DNA of 64,000 nucleotides from an uncultured Bacilli bacterium (GCA_934183155.1 CAKPSB010000003.1:57559-121558), one strand, 5' to 3'; positions 15,955 to 24,460 are shown, numbered from the stretch's first letter. Notes: generated by a model from the sequence alone, not told the origin. Made by a program: numbers and translations.

Positions 15955-17697
15955 TTATCTAATTTTAATATGAATCTCACGCAATTGTTTTTCCGTTACT
16001 TCACTAGGTGCGCCCATCATCATATCTTGAGCATTACTATTAAGTGGAAAAGCAATTACCTCACGAATATTAGGCTCATCTTTTAAAAGCATAATCATTC
16101 TATCAATTCCAGGAGCAATTCCTGCATGTGGTGGAGCTCCATAATGAAAAGCCGTATATAAAGATTTAAATCTATTTTTTAACTCTTCCTTAGAATAACC
16201 CGCAATTTCAAAAGCCTTTTCCATTATATTAACATCATGATTTCTAACCGCACCAGAAGAAAGCTCAATACCATTACAAACAATATCATATTGATAAGCT
16301 AAAATATCTTCTGTTTTTTGATTAAGTAACGCATCCATACCACCTTGTGGCATAGAAAATGGATTATGTGTAAATATATATCTACCTTCATCTTCACTAT
16401 ACTCATACATAGGAAAATCTACAATAAAACAAAAATCAAATCTATTTTTATCAATTAAATCTAATCTTTCACCTAAAGCAGTTCTTATCATACCAGCTTG
16501 TGTAGCTGCCGTAAGTTCGTGTTTGTCAGCTATAAAAAACAAAACTGAACCCTTTTTTAAATTAGCTGTCTTTATTAAATCAGCTCGTTCATCATCAGTT
16601 AAAAATTTGTCAATAGGTCCCTTAAAAGTCATATCATCTAACACAGATATATACCCAATACCAGGCATACCTATTTTTTTAGCATAATCAACAAGCTCAT
16701 TAAACCATGAATTAGATTTAGTAGCTATATTATCAACCGCAATACCACGAACAATCGAATGACTAAAAGGTTTAAATGTAGTATTTTTAAAACACTCTGT
16801 CAAATCAATTATTTCCAAAGGATTTCTTAAATCAGGTTTATCAGTTCCATATTTAAGCATTGAATCTTTATAAGTAATTCTTCTAAAAGGTTTTGGTGAA
16901 ACTTCTTTAGAAGAAAATTTAACAAAAGTATTATAAACAACATCTTCAGCCACTTCATAAACATCTTCAGCTGTAGCAAAAGCCATTTCCATATCAAGCT
17001 GATAAAATTCCCCTGGTGATCTATCTGCTCTAGCATCTTCATCCCTAAAACAAGGAGCAATTTGATAATATTTATCAAAACCACTTACCATTAGTAATTG
17101 TTTAAACTGTTGTGGAGCTTGTGGTAAAGCATAGAATTTACCTTTATATTTTCGAGATGGTACTAAATAATCTCTTGCTCCCTCAGGAGAAGAAGCTGTC
17201 AAAATAGGAGTCTGAATTTCAATAAAACCTTTTTCCTCCATTTGATCTCTTAAAAATTTAATAACCTTACTTCTAAAACGAATATTCTCGTGAACTTTAG
17301 GATTTCTTAAATCCAAATAACGATATTTAAGTCTAACTTCTTCATTAACATTAGTAGATGTAATAATTTCAAAAGGAAGTTCATTATTAGCTTTGCCCAA
17401 AACCTCAAAAGAATCTACTAAAACCTCAATAGTACCTGTAGATATTTTAGGATTATAATTATCCTCATCACGCATTCTTACTTTACCTGATAAGCAAACA
17501 GCAGATTCTTTAGTTAATCCGTTAAAAATACTATCATCATTACTTACAATTTGTAATATTCCTGTTTCATCACGAACATCAACAAAAATAACTCCACCAT
17601 GATCACGAATATTTTCAACAAACCCACAAGCTTTAATTTCCTTGCCAATACTCTCCTCAGATAATTCATTAATATATTGTGTTCTATATTTATTCAC
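15955..17697 (-). CDS. aspS: Aspartyl-tRNA synthetase, probably non-discriminating
   Basis: This 580-residue bacterial-type AspRS has an OB-fold anticodon-binding domain (about 15-105), class II core, GAD insertion domain (about 290-400) and motif 3 in HAGIAPGIDR. The anticodon-binding loop reads RDHGGVIF with His33. The discriminating enzymes of E. coli and Bacillus have Leu here, whereas non-discriminating enzymes such as that of Pseudomonas have His. The gene follows gatB by 4 nt and starts with GTG after AGGTGATTTT. I infer that it charges both tRNA-Asp and tRNA-Asn, giving Asp-tRNA-Asn for GatCAB to amidate. Confidence 0.93.
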   Translation of the reverse strand: MNKYRTQYINELSEESIGKEIKACGFVENIRDHGGVIFVDVRDETGILQIVSNDDSIFNGLTKESAVCLSGKVRMRDEDNYNPKISTGTIEVLVDSFEVLGKANNELPFEIITSTNVNEEVRLKYRYLDLRNPKVHENIRFRSKVIKFLRDQMEEKGFIEIQTPILTASSPEGARDYLVPSRKYKGKFYALPQAPQQFKQLLMVSGFDKYYQIAPCFRDEDARADRSPGEFYQLDMEMAFATAEDVYEVAEDVVYNTFVKFSSKEVSPKPFRRITYKDSMLKYGTDKPDLRNPLEIIDLTECFKNTTFKPFSHSIVRGIAVDNIATKSNSWFNELVDYAKKIGMPGIGYISVLDDMTFKGPIDKFLTDDERADLIKTANLKKGSVLFFIADKHELTAATQAGMIRTALGERLDLIDKNRFDFCFIVDFPMYEYSEDEGRYIFTHNPFSMPQGGMDALLNQKTEDILAYQYDIVCNGIELSSGAVRNHDVNIMEKAFEIAGYSKEELKNRFKSLYTAFHYGAPPHAGIAPGIDRMIMLLKDEPNIREVIAFPLNSNAQDMMMGAPSEVTEKQLREIHIKIR

Positions 17698-17701
17698 AAA
17701 A

Positions 17702-19159
17702 TCACCTTTTTTCTATTTCTTTAGCCATAACTTCTCTAGCCATAGAAGGATTAGCTGTTCCTTTTGACTTTTTCATAACTTGACCTACCAAATAATTAAC
17801 CATTTGCGTTTTACCATTTTTATATTGCAAAATTATATCAGGATTTTCATCCAAAACTTCATTAACTAAATTTTCAATTAAAGAAGAATCAGTTATTTGT
17901 TTTAATCCCTTTTCTTTAGCAATTTTCTTTGGACTAATTCCCTTTTCCAAACTTTCTGTAAATACACCCTTAGCTTGTTGCGAAGAAATCTCTTTCATCT
18001 CAACCATCTTAATTAATTCAGCTAAATGTTCAGGTGTTAACTTACACTCATCAATACTAATTTCTAATTTGTTTAAAGTTCCAAGTAAATTAGTTGTAAT
18101 CCAATTAGATGCACTCTTAGCATTGCCACCTAATTCAATAGTTTTTTCAAAAAAATCAGCTACATTCTTTTCTTTAACCAAAATAGTTGCATCATATTCA
18201 GAAACACCATAATCTTCCATGTATTGTTTCTTTCTCTCAGAAGCAAGTCTTGGAATACAACTTCTAATTTCCTCAAGCCACTTACTAGAAATTTTAAACT
18301 TAGGAATATTAGGCTCAACAAAATACTTATAATCAATAGCATCTACTTTACTACGCATATAAATAGTTGTCCCACTTTCTTCATCCCATCTACGTGTCTG
18401 CTGAGGCATTTCATCATATTTTCCGTCTTCTTTTAAATCAATTTGTCTTTGAATTTCATAATTAATAGCATCTCTTACTCCACCAAATGAATTAACATTT
18501 TTTATTTCTATTTTAGTACCCCAATTATTAGGATCTGACTCATCTAAATTATCATCCATAATAGAAACATTAACATCACATCTTACTTGGCCTTTTTTAC
18601 TATCAGCTTCACTTATATTAGCATACTGATAAATACTTCTCATTGTTTCCAAAAAAGCCACAGCTTCATCAGCAGAATGAAAATCAGGCTCAGTAACCAA
18701 CTCTAAAAGTGGGACACCCGCTCTATTATAATTTATTCTAGAACCAAATGAATAATGATCTGACGATGCCGCATCTTCCTCTAAGTGCAAATTATTTATT
18801 CTAACTGTTTTAACTTTGCCATTAACCTCATAATCCAATTTACCATAGCTACCAATAGGAGCTGGTTTAGTTTCTTGTGTTATTTGAAATCCTTTTGGAA
18901 GATCAGGATAATAATAATTTTTTCTTTCAAAATATAAATATTCAGGTTGCTTACAATTTAAAATCATACTAGCCATTAAAGATAATCTAACAGCTTCTTT
19001 ATTAACCGTAGGAAGTGTTCCAGGAAAAGCCATATCTACTGGTCTTATATTTGTATTTGCTCTTTCACTAAAACCATTTTTTGCAGAAGAAAATACTTTA
19101 GTTTTAGTATTACTAATTTCACAGTGCATCTCAAGACCAATTAAAACTTTATATCCCAT
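17702..19159 (-). CDS. gatB: Asp-tRNA(Asn)/Glu-tRNA(Gln) amidotransferase subunit B
   Basis: GatB is the kinase and tRNA-binding subunit, which activates the misacylated Asp or Glu. The cradle domain begins YKVLIGLEMHCEI, and the YYYPDLPKGFQITQ signature is present near residue 85. Helical and YqeY-like tail domains follow (FTESLEKGISPKKIAKEKGL; C-terminal NPSMAREVMAKEI). At 485 residues it is full length. The start shares one base with the gatA stop, so translation is coupled in gatC-gatA-gatB-aspS. Confidence 0.96.
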   Translation of the reverse strand: MGYKVLIGLEMHCEISNTKTKVFSSAKNGFSERANTNIRPVDMAFPGTLPTVNKEAVRLSLMASMILNCKQPEYLYFERKNYYYPDLPKGFQITQETKPAPIGSYGKLDYEVNGKVKTVRINNLHLEEDAASSDHYSFGSRINYNRAGVPLLELVTEPDFHSADEAVAFLETMRSIYQYANISEADSKKGQVRCDVNVSIMDDNLDESDPNNWGTKIEIKNVNSFGGVRDAINYEIQRQIDLKEDGKYDEMPQQTRRWDEESGTTIYMRSKVDAIDYKYFVEPNIPKFKISSKWLEEIRSCIPRLASERKKQYMEDYGVSEYDATILVKEKNVADFFEKTIELGGNAKSASNWITTNLLGTLNKLEISIDECKLTPEHLAELIKMVEMKEISSQQAKGVFTESLEKGISPKKIAKEKGLKQITDSSLIENLVNEVLDENPDIILQYKNGKTQMVNYLVGQVMKKSKGTANPSMAREVMAKEIEKR

Positions 19160-20616
19160 TATTTAACCTCCTTCGCTATCTGATTTTTATATTCCATTGT
19201 TTCCTCTAAAGCATAAGCAATATTTAAAACATTTACATCATCATAACATTTACCAGTAATATTAACTCCTACTGGCAAATTAGAAACAAAACCATTTGGA
19301 ATAGTAATAGAAGGAAAGCCACCAAAATTACCTATTTGTAAATGTTCTTCTAATATAGCTGTATTTTTATCTAAAGCATCCTTTGAGCCTTCTAACTTTT
19401 TAGCAGGCCCAGAGCCAACAGGTAAAATAACTGCATCATACTTTTCAAACAACTCATTCCATTTATCTACAAGTAATCTTCTTACCCTTTGAGCATTATG
19501 AAAATATCTATCTTTATTTTGAGCTTGAAGAACATATGAACCAATTACAAATCTCCTCTTAATAAGTGGTGAAAAACCTAACGTACGATAATTTTTCATT
19601 TCAGAAGCCCACTTATCTCCATCAGCCCTTGGTCCAAAAATAAAGCCCGTTAAATTACTCATATTACTTGTAGCCTCTGCACAAGATATAACAACATATA
19701 CAGAAGCCGAAGCGTTTAACAATTTGCTGTCAACTGATACTTCTTCTACATCCATACCAAGTTTTCTGCAATTTTCAACCGTCTTCATAAAATTAGCCAA
19801 ATGTTCTTTTAATTCATCATCCGCATGCGGATAATTATTTATATCACAAATTTCCTTAATATAACAAAGTTTTTTTCCAGAAACATTTCCATCAATAGAA
19901 GAATATAAATGAATATTTTCAGAATCCCAACTTGTCATATCATATTTATCTATTCCCTTCATACCATCTACTACAATAGCCGCATCTTTAACACACCTCG
20001 TAAGTGCACCACAATGATCCAAACTACTAGCAAATGGAAAAAGGCCATAACGCGAGATCATACCATAAGTTGGTTTATAACCAACAATACCACAATAGGC
20101 AGCCGGTTTTCTTATAGAATCACCTGTATCACTACCTGTTGCATAAGGATAAACACCAGCCGCTACTGCCGCCGCTGAACCAGCTGAAGAACCAGCACAC
20201 ATTCTCGTTCTATCCCATGGATTTGTTACTATACCAGTGTGTCCCGTTGTTCCTGTTCCACCCATTCCAAATTCATCTAAAACAGTTTTATTAACAGCAA
20301 CAGCCCCATGATCAGTTAAATTTTGAATAGAAGTAGCTGTAAAAAATGGAACATAATCTCTTAAAGTATTAGATGAACCCGTAGATAAAATACCCTTAGT
20401 AGAATAATTATCTTTTATTCCATAAGGAATTCCAGAAAGCAAATCTGAAGTAACTGTAGCCTCTTTAGCATCATCCATAATAGTCACAAATGCATTACAT
20501 TCATCTTGAACAGCATGTGACTTTTCTAAAGATTCTTTTATTAACTGCTTACTAGTCACTTCACCTTTTATTAAAGCCTCATGAATTTCTTCAATTGTTT
20601 TATTCATATAACTCAT
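19159..20616 (-). CDS. gatA: Asp-tRNA(Asn)/Glu-tRNA(Gln) amidotransferase subunit A
   Basis: GatA is the amidase subunit that frees ammonia from Gln. The Ser-cisSer-Lys triad is recognizable: Lys in GIKDNYSTKG, and the Ser pair in CAGSSAGSAAAVAAG and ATGSDTGDSIRKPAAYCG. These differ slightly from the usual GGSSGGS and GSDTGGS, with Ala and Asp replacing Gly. The ATG at 20616 begins one nt after the gatC stop and gives a 485-residue protein of usual length; the longer frame from 20670 would overlap gatC without need. It is coupled to gatB. Confidence 0.95.
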   Translation of the reverse strand: MSYMNKTIEEIHEALIKGEVTSKQLIKESLEKSHAVQDECNAFVTIMDDAKEATVTSDLLSGIPYGIKDNYSTKGILSTGSSNTLRDYVPFFTATSIQNLTDHGAVAVNKTVLDEFGMGGTGTTGHTGIVTNPWDRTRMCAGSSAGSAAAVAAGVYPYATGSDTGDSIRKPAAYCGIVGYKPTYGMISRYGLFPFASSLDHCGALTRCVKDAAIVVDGMKGIDKYDMTSWDSENIHLYSSIDGNVSGKKLCYIKEICDINNYPHADDELKEHLANFMKTVENCRKLGMDVEEVSVDSKLLNASASVYVVISCAEATSNMSNLTGFIFGPRADGDKWASEMKNYRTLGFSPLIKRRFVIGSYVLQAQNKDRYFHNAQRVRRLLVDKWNELFEKYDAVILPVGSGPAKKLEGSKDALDKNTAILEEHLQIGNFGGFPSITIPNGFVSNLPVGVNITGKCYDDVNVLNIAYALEETMEYKNQIAKEVK

Positions 20617-20617
20617 A

Positions 20618-20917
20618 TTATCCCACCATCCTTGGTACTTGAACTTCACCATCAGCTGTTGAATCATCACAATTTTCTAACAAATCAGTAATAGCAACAG
20701 ACTCTTCGGGAACATCCTCACGAAGCTCATATTCAAAATTATCAAGTGTATGTGTCATAGGTTCCACCTTCTCGATACCAGGTATTTCATTAATTAAATC
20801 AATATTTTGATCAATAATTTCAAACTCATCCAAAACCATTTTATTCTCTTCTTCTGTAAGACCAATTAGTAATTTATCCGCATAATCGTCTACCATTTCT
20901 TTAGTAAATTTTTGCAT
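20618..20917 (-). CDS. gatC: Asp-tRNA(Asn)/Glu-tRNA(Gln) amidotransferase subunit C
   Basis: GatC is a small subunit that wraps around GatA and stabilizes the complex. The protein is 99 residues, with the N-terminal helix TKEMVDDYADKLLIGLTEEE and the central IPGIEKVEPMTHTLDN motif that matches the usual GVEPM/PT-H segment. The C-terminal residues AITDLLENCDD diverge. GGAGGCG lies before the ATG. It is the first protein gene after the four tRNA-Asn genes, with only a 37-nt gap and no terminator between. Confidence 0.9.
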   Translation of the reverse strand: MQKFTKEMVDDYADKLLIGLTEEENKMVLDEFEIIDQNIDLINEIPGIEKVEPMTHTLDNFEYELREDVPEESVAITDLLENCDDSTADGEVQVPRMVG

Positions 20918-20954
20918 AATCTCGCCTCCATAATTTTATATAACAAAAAAAAGA

Positions 20955-21030
20955 TGGCGCCCAATGTAGGACTCGAACCTACGACCCAACGGTTAACAGC
21001 CGTTTGCTCTACCAACTGAGCTAATTGGGC
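20955..21030 (-). tRNA. tRNA-Asn (anticodon GTT), copy nearest gatC
   Basis: 76 nt with acceptor stem GCCCAAT/ATTGGGC, discriminator G and encoded CCA. The anticodon loop CTGTTAA between AACGG and CCGTT gives GTT. The first pair is G1-C72 rather than the U1-A72 usual for tRNA-Asn. Confidence 0.95.
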
Positions 21031-21037
21031 AAATAAG

Positions 21038-21113
21038 TGGCGCCTGATGTAGGACTCGAACCTACGACCCAACGGTTAACAGCCGTTTGCTCTACCGACT
21101 GAGCTAATCAGGC
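21038..21113 (-). tRNA. tRNA-Asn (anticodon GTT), second from gatC
   Basis: 76 nt with the same body as its neighbours but acceptor stem GCCTGAT/ATCAGGC, so base changes are compensated. The D-loop side has TCGG where the outer copies have TTGG. G1-C72, discriminator G, CCA encoded. Confidence 0.95.
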
Positions 21114-21121
21114 AAATAAAG

Positions 21122-21197
21122 TGGCGCTCAATGTAGGACTCGAACCTACGACCCAACGGTTAACAGCCGTTTGCTCTACCGACTGAGCTAATTGAGC
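21122..21197 (-). tRNA. tRNA-Asn (anticodon GTT), third from gatC
   Basis: 76 nt with acceptor stem GCTCAAT/ATTGAGC, again compensated and distinct. G1-C72, discriminator G, CCA encoded. Confidence 0.95.
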
Positions 21198-21200
21198 ATA

Positions 21201-21276
21201 TGGCGCCTGATGTAGGACTCGAACCTACGACCCAACGGTTAACAGCCGTTTGCTCTACCAACTGAGCTAATCAGGC
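21201..21276 (-). tRNA. tRNA-Asn (anticodon GTT), first after the T-box
   Basis: 76 nt with acceptor stem GCCTGAT/ATCAGGC. Its 5' end lies only about 12 nt past the T run of the T-box terminator, which leaves no room for a separate promoter. Confidence 0.95.
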
Positions 21277-21288
21277 AAATAAAGTTAC

Positions 21289-21603
21289 AAAAAACAGTTA
21301 CACATCCATTAAGGACGAATAACTGCAATTCGCGGTACCACCTTATTTATCACTTAATGTGATCACTCTATAGTTTCCATCTTTGAAACATATAATATGG
21401 TAACGGATTACAGCCGACTTAATCTACTTAAAATTCGATAAGTAACTCCATGGTGTTATTCATATAAGACTTATTACTAATTTCCATCATCATAGCTTTC
21501 TTTAAATAGTCTCTTATATTACTTGTCCATTTCAAAGTATTTTATAAAATAATTAATTACAAAATTAAAACAAATCTGTTCAATTTCATACATCCCTAAA
21601 ACA
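21289..21603 (-). ncRNA. T-box leader, likely Asn-specific
   Basis: The leader contains the near-invariant T-box sequence AAGGTGGTACCGCG (21331-21344). It is followed by a terminator hairpin CAGTTA/TAACTG with a T6 run (21289-21325). Upstream is a Stem I-like region with an AGAGA motif after a base helix AAGTAA/TTACTT. In the 3' strand of the presumed specifier loop the sequence is GAATAACACC, which places AAC (Asn) at 21455-21457, followed by a purine. Uncharged tRNA-Asn would stabilize the antiterminator and allow transcription into four tRNA-Asn genes, gatCAB and aspS. The codon call rests on position and neighbouring sequence, not on a folded model. Confidence 0.85.
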
Positions 21604-21609
21604 TTAATA

Positions 21610-21638
21610 AATATATCATTTATTATTATATGTGTCAA
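21610..21638 (-). promoter_or_regulatory. Sigma-A promoter of the T-box/tRNA-Asn/gatCAB/aspS operon
   Basis: Consensus TTGACA, a 17-nt spacer and TATATT on the minus strand. It is placed to start the T-box leader near 21603. Confidence 0.8.
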
Positions 21639-21701
21639 TAGTGTTTTTTTACTTTTTTCACTTTCTAATGTTTTTATCATATAAATTTTTAAATAAATTT
21701 A

Positions 21702-21845
21702 TTACCATTTTTTGTTAACCATATTATATGTTTTATCAAACAACAAAGAAATTTGTGAAGCAATGATCTTGTCTTCAATTAAACTTTCAAGAATATTATT
21801 ATTACCTACTAGATTAAAAAACTTATGAAACTTCCATATAGGCAT
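21702..21845 (-). CDS. Doubtful small ORF (47 aa), possible remnant
   Basis: In the roughly 260-nt space between the operon promoter and the tRNA-Glu terminator, a minus-strand frame begins MPIWKFHKFFNLVGNN and ends LLFDKTYNMVNKKW. The composition is protein-like, but no ribosome site is seen and no family is recognized. It may be the tail of a lost gene. Confidence 0.25.
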   Translation of the reverse strand: MPIWKFHKFFNLVGNNNILESLIEDKIIASQISLLFDKTYNMVNKKW

Positions 21846-21907
21846 TTATCTAACTGTATAATTATTATATTTATATTATCTAATAACTAACTTTTTGCCT
21901 TATAAAA

Positions 21908-21932
21908 CAAAAAAAGTCTTGAAAACAAGACT
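21908..21932 (-). terminator. Terminator of tRNA-Ile/tRNA-Glu
   Basis: AGTCTTG-AAAA-CAAGACT hairpin followed by a T7 run on the minus strand. Confidence 0.8.
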
Positions 21933-21944
21933 AAAATTCATAAT

Positions 21945-22020
21945 TGGTGACCTGTACGGGATTTGAACCCATGAATGTATGCGTGAAAGGCATATGTGTT
22001 AACCGCTTCACCAACAGGCC
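21945..22020 (-). tRNA. tRNA-Glu (anticodon TTC)
   Basis: 76 nt, acceptor stem GGCCTGT/ACAGGTC with one G-U pair, encoded CCA. The anticodon stem-loop TATGC-CTTTCAC-GCATA gives TTC. Confidence 0.95.
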
Positions 22021-22029
22021 AAAACAAAA

Positions 22030-22106
<77 letters not shown>

Positions 22107-22126
22107 ATTTGTCATATGACTTTTTA

Positions 22127-22155
22127 AGTATACATTATTTTAATAATTTTGACAA
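22127..22155 (-). promoter_or_regulatory. Sigma-A promoter of tRNA-Ile/tRNA-Glu
   Basis: TTGTCA, a 17-nt spacer and TATACT on the minus strand, 20 nt before tRNA-Ile. Confidence 0.75.
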
Positions 22156-22228
22156 GTATTTTTTTTACTTTTTATACATATTTTTAAAAAAACAATTAAA
22201 AAAAGTAAAAAACTATTATAAAATAGTT

Positions 22229-23383
22229 TTAATTTACATTATTTATCTTTATATTTTTATCATACATTCTAACAATATCACTATATTTAGTATATAATCT
22301 TTGATAATCATTATTAAATGAAAAGTTCATCTGACTAAATGGAATCACTTTAAAATCATACCACTTGCTAGACTTTTTATAATAATTATAAAGTAATTCA
22401 TTATTTAAATTTTCTAATTTAATAGAAGATTTTCCATTTTTCACCGTTTTTATAACATCAACTGAACTCATAAGCTCAACCATAGTATTATAATCACTAT
22501 TAGTACTTTGAGCTGAAATAAAATTACCAAGTGAATAAATTACCAATGTGTTATTAACATAATCTATTGGTTCTACCACATGTGGATGTGTACCTATAAT
22601 AATATCCACGCCTAAATTAGATAAATATAAAGCTTGCCTTTTTTGTTCCTCTGTTGGTACCGATCTATATTCAGTCCCCCAATGCATAGAAACAATCAAT
22701 AAATCCGTCTTATCTCTCACCTTTAAAATATCCTGTTTAGCTTTTTCATCACTATATAAATTAACTAAATAATCCTTACCATCAGGAACTTTTATACCAT
22801 TTGTTCCATAAGTATAAGCAAGCATAGTATATTTAATTCCGTTTTTCTCTTTTATTTTAACCTCATCAGCATCATTTTGACTACAATAACTTCCAGCCCA
22901 TAAAACGTCTTTATGTTTATTCCAATAATCACAAGCATGCTGAACACCATTAACGCCTCTATCTAAAGTATGATTATTCGCTAATGAAACCAAATTAAAA
23001 CCCATACTAAGCATTTCATCGCCAAATTCTTGTGGTGAATTAAAACATGGATAATCTGAAAGACCTATATCAGTTCCTCCCAAAATACTTTCTTGATTAT
23101 AAAAAGCTAAATCATATTTTTTAACAATAGGTCGAATATATTCTAACTGCCTAGAAAAATCATATTCACTACCCGTATAAGCATCATTATAAACCGAGCT
23201 ATGTAAAAGAGCATCACCAACCATAACTAATGATAACCTACTTTGTTTTTGTTTAACTTCTGTTACCTTTTTGCCATCTTTATAATTTACAGGCTTCTTT
23301 TTTTCTTTAAACTCTATAAAAAATAAACCTAAAACAAATATAAATATAAGTAAAATTAATTTACCAAATTTACAACGTCGCAT
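22229..23383 (-). CDS. CapA-family metallophosphatase-like protein
   Basis: This 384-residue protein has an N-terminal membrane helix (about 7-25) and an outer CapA/YwtB domain with the calcineurin-like metal motifs: MVGDALLHSS, NQESILGG, SLANNHTLDRG and IGTHPHVVEP, then YSLGNFISAQ. In Bacillus CapA helps synthesize or export poly-gamma-glutamate, but many members outside cap operons have unknown roles and no capB or capC is here. It starts 2 nt after the lipoprotein gene, so the two are co-transcribed. Confidence 0.88.
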   Translation of the reverse strand: MRRCKFGKLILLIFIFVLGLFFIEFKEKKKPVNYKDGKKVTEVKQKQSRLSLVMVGDALLHSSVYNDAYTGSEYDFSRQLEYIRPIVKKYDLAFYNQESILGGTDIGLSDYPCFNSPQEFGDEMLSMGFNLVSLANNHTLDRGVNGVQHACDYWNKHKDVLWAGSYCSQNDADEVKIKEKNGIKYTMLAYTYGTNGIKVPDGKDYLVNLYSDEKAKQDILKVRDKTDLLIVSMHWGTEYRSVPTEEQKRQALYLSNLGVDIIIGTHPHVVEPIDYVNNTLVIYSLGNFISAQSTNSDYNTMVELMSSVDVIKTVKNGKSSIKLENLNNELLYNYYKKSSKWYDFKVIPFSQMNFSFNNDYQRLYTKYSDIVRMYDKNIKINNVN

Positions 23384-23385
23384 AA

Positions 23386-23655
23386 CTAATTACAACTACC
23401 CCCAAGAGAATTTACATAATTTTTCAAGGCCAACTTACCTTCTTCATTTGTTGTACTACTAGTAAAATAAGTTCCATTTATTTCATCAACTTCAGCCATA
23501 CTTTGTTTTTTACCATTTAAAACAAACGAAGAAACAATCCCATCTTTTAAAGTAAAAACAGCTTTTTCCCCCCTTACTACACAATTAACTTCTTCCCCCT
23601 TACTACATCCTGTTAAAACAAATAATATAGTTATAACAAATAATATTTTTTTCAT
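23386..23655 (-). CDS. Small lipoprotein (89 aa)
   Basis: A signal peptide with the lipobox VLTGC at residues 14-18 predicts lipid attachment at Cys18. The mature part is about 72 residues and beta-rich, with two further Cys (NCVVRG and the penultimate residue) that could form a disulfide. It has no recognized family. It precedes the capA-like gene by 2 nt and probably shares its function at the outer face of the membrane. Confidence 0.75.
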   Translation of the reverse strand: MKKILFVITILFVLTGCSKGEEVNCVVRGEKAVFTLKDGIVSSFVLNGKKQSMAEVDEINGTYFTSSTTNEEGKLALKNYVNSLGGSCN

Positions 23656-23744
23656 AAACTTCTCCTCTTTTCATGAAACATAAAACTAACGCATATAGTA
23701 AAACATATAACTTTATAAATCAATTATAACCCGATTTAAATAGT

Positions 23745-23773
23745 TTGACAATTATTATTTAAATATATATACT
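23745..23773 (+). promoter_or_regulatory. Sigma-A promoter of the 23801 gene
   Basis: TTGACA, a 17-nt spacer and TATACT, 27 nt before the ATG. Confidence 0.75.
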
Positions 23774-23800
23774 AATATTAAGTTTTGTGAGGTAAATATA

Positions 23801-24448
23801 ATGAAGAAAAAAGAAGTTTTTGCTGAAGGAATATGTTTAAAAAAAGCCTTTTGGGTATTTTTAATAGGCTGTATCTTTGGCGTTCTAATGGAAACCATTG
23901 TTTGCTACTTTCAATTTGGCGTAATAGAAAGTAGAAAAGGACTTATATATGGACCACTTAATCCTGTATATGGCTTTGGAGCAACTATATTTTTCATTTT
24001 TCTAGTTAAATATAAAAATCCCATTAAAGTTTTTTTCGGGGGCATGTTTCTAGGTGGCGGTTTTGAATATATGTGTTCTCTCCTTCAAGAAAAAATATTT
24101 GGAACAACATCTTGGAACTACCATAATCAACCATTTAACATTCAAGGAAGAACTAGTTTATTTTTAATGATATGCTGGGGCCTTATTGCTCTACTATTTG
24201 TATTTATTATATATCCAGCCACCTCAAAATATATTGAAAAAATCCCCATTAAAATAGGTAATCTTTTAACCATTGTTTTAGGAATATTTGTTATATGGGA
24301 CTGTGCGATATCCGCCTTAGCTTGCTATAGGCAAAGTGAAAGAGCCATCGGCATTAAAGCCGAAAATAATGTTGAAACATATCTAGATAAGCATTATCCC
24401 GATAAAAGACTTAATGAAATATATCCACACGCAAAAAGACGAAAATAA
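23801..24448 (+). CDS. ABC_trans_CmpB-type membrane protein
   Basis: This 215-residue plus-strand gene encodes about five membrane helices. It has the family marks of the 'putative ABC-transporter type IV' group (PF06541-like): LIYGPLNPVYGFGA, GGGFEYMCSLLQE, TTSWNYHNQPFNIQGRTSL and MICWGL. Despite the name, no ATPase partner is nearby and the function is unknown. It is a single-gene unit with its own promoter, facing ftsI and sharing a two-way terminator with it. Confidence 0.8.
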   Translation: MKKKEVFAEGICLKKAFWVFLIGCIFGVLMETIVCYFQFGVIESRKGLIYGPLNPVYGFGATIFFIFLVKYKNPIKVFFGGMFLGGGFEYMCSLLQEKIFGTTSWNYHNQPFNIQGRTSLFLMICWGLIALLFVFIIYPATSKYIEKIPIKIGNLLTIVLGIFVIWDCAISALACYRQSERAIGIKAENNVETYLDKHYPDKRLNEIYPHAKRRK

Positions 24449-24459
24449 TCGTCTTTTTT
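24433..24459. terminator. Bidirectional terminator between convergent genes
   Basis: AAAAAGACGA-AAATAA-TCGTCTTTTT. It overlaps the stop codon of the plus-strand gene and has a T run on both strands, so it serves that gene and ftsI. Confidence 0.8.
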
Positions 24460-24460
24460 A

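Noticed and set aside
20890..21072. Open frame of about 60 residues across two tRNA genes on the minus strand
   Set aside because: It is read through tRNA-Asn sequence and merges with the gatC ribosome site; it is a chance frame.
20955..21276. Regularly spaced near-identical repeats of about 80 nt, at first sight array-like
   Set aside because: Each unit folds as a complete tRNA-Asn with encoded CCA. There are no short repeats with unique spacers and no cas genes.
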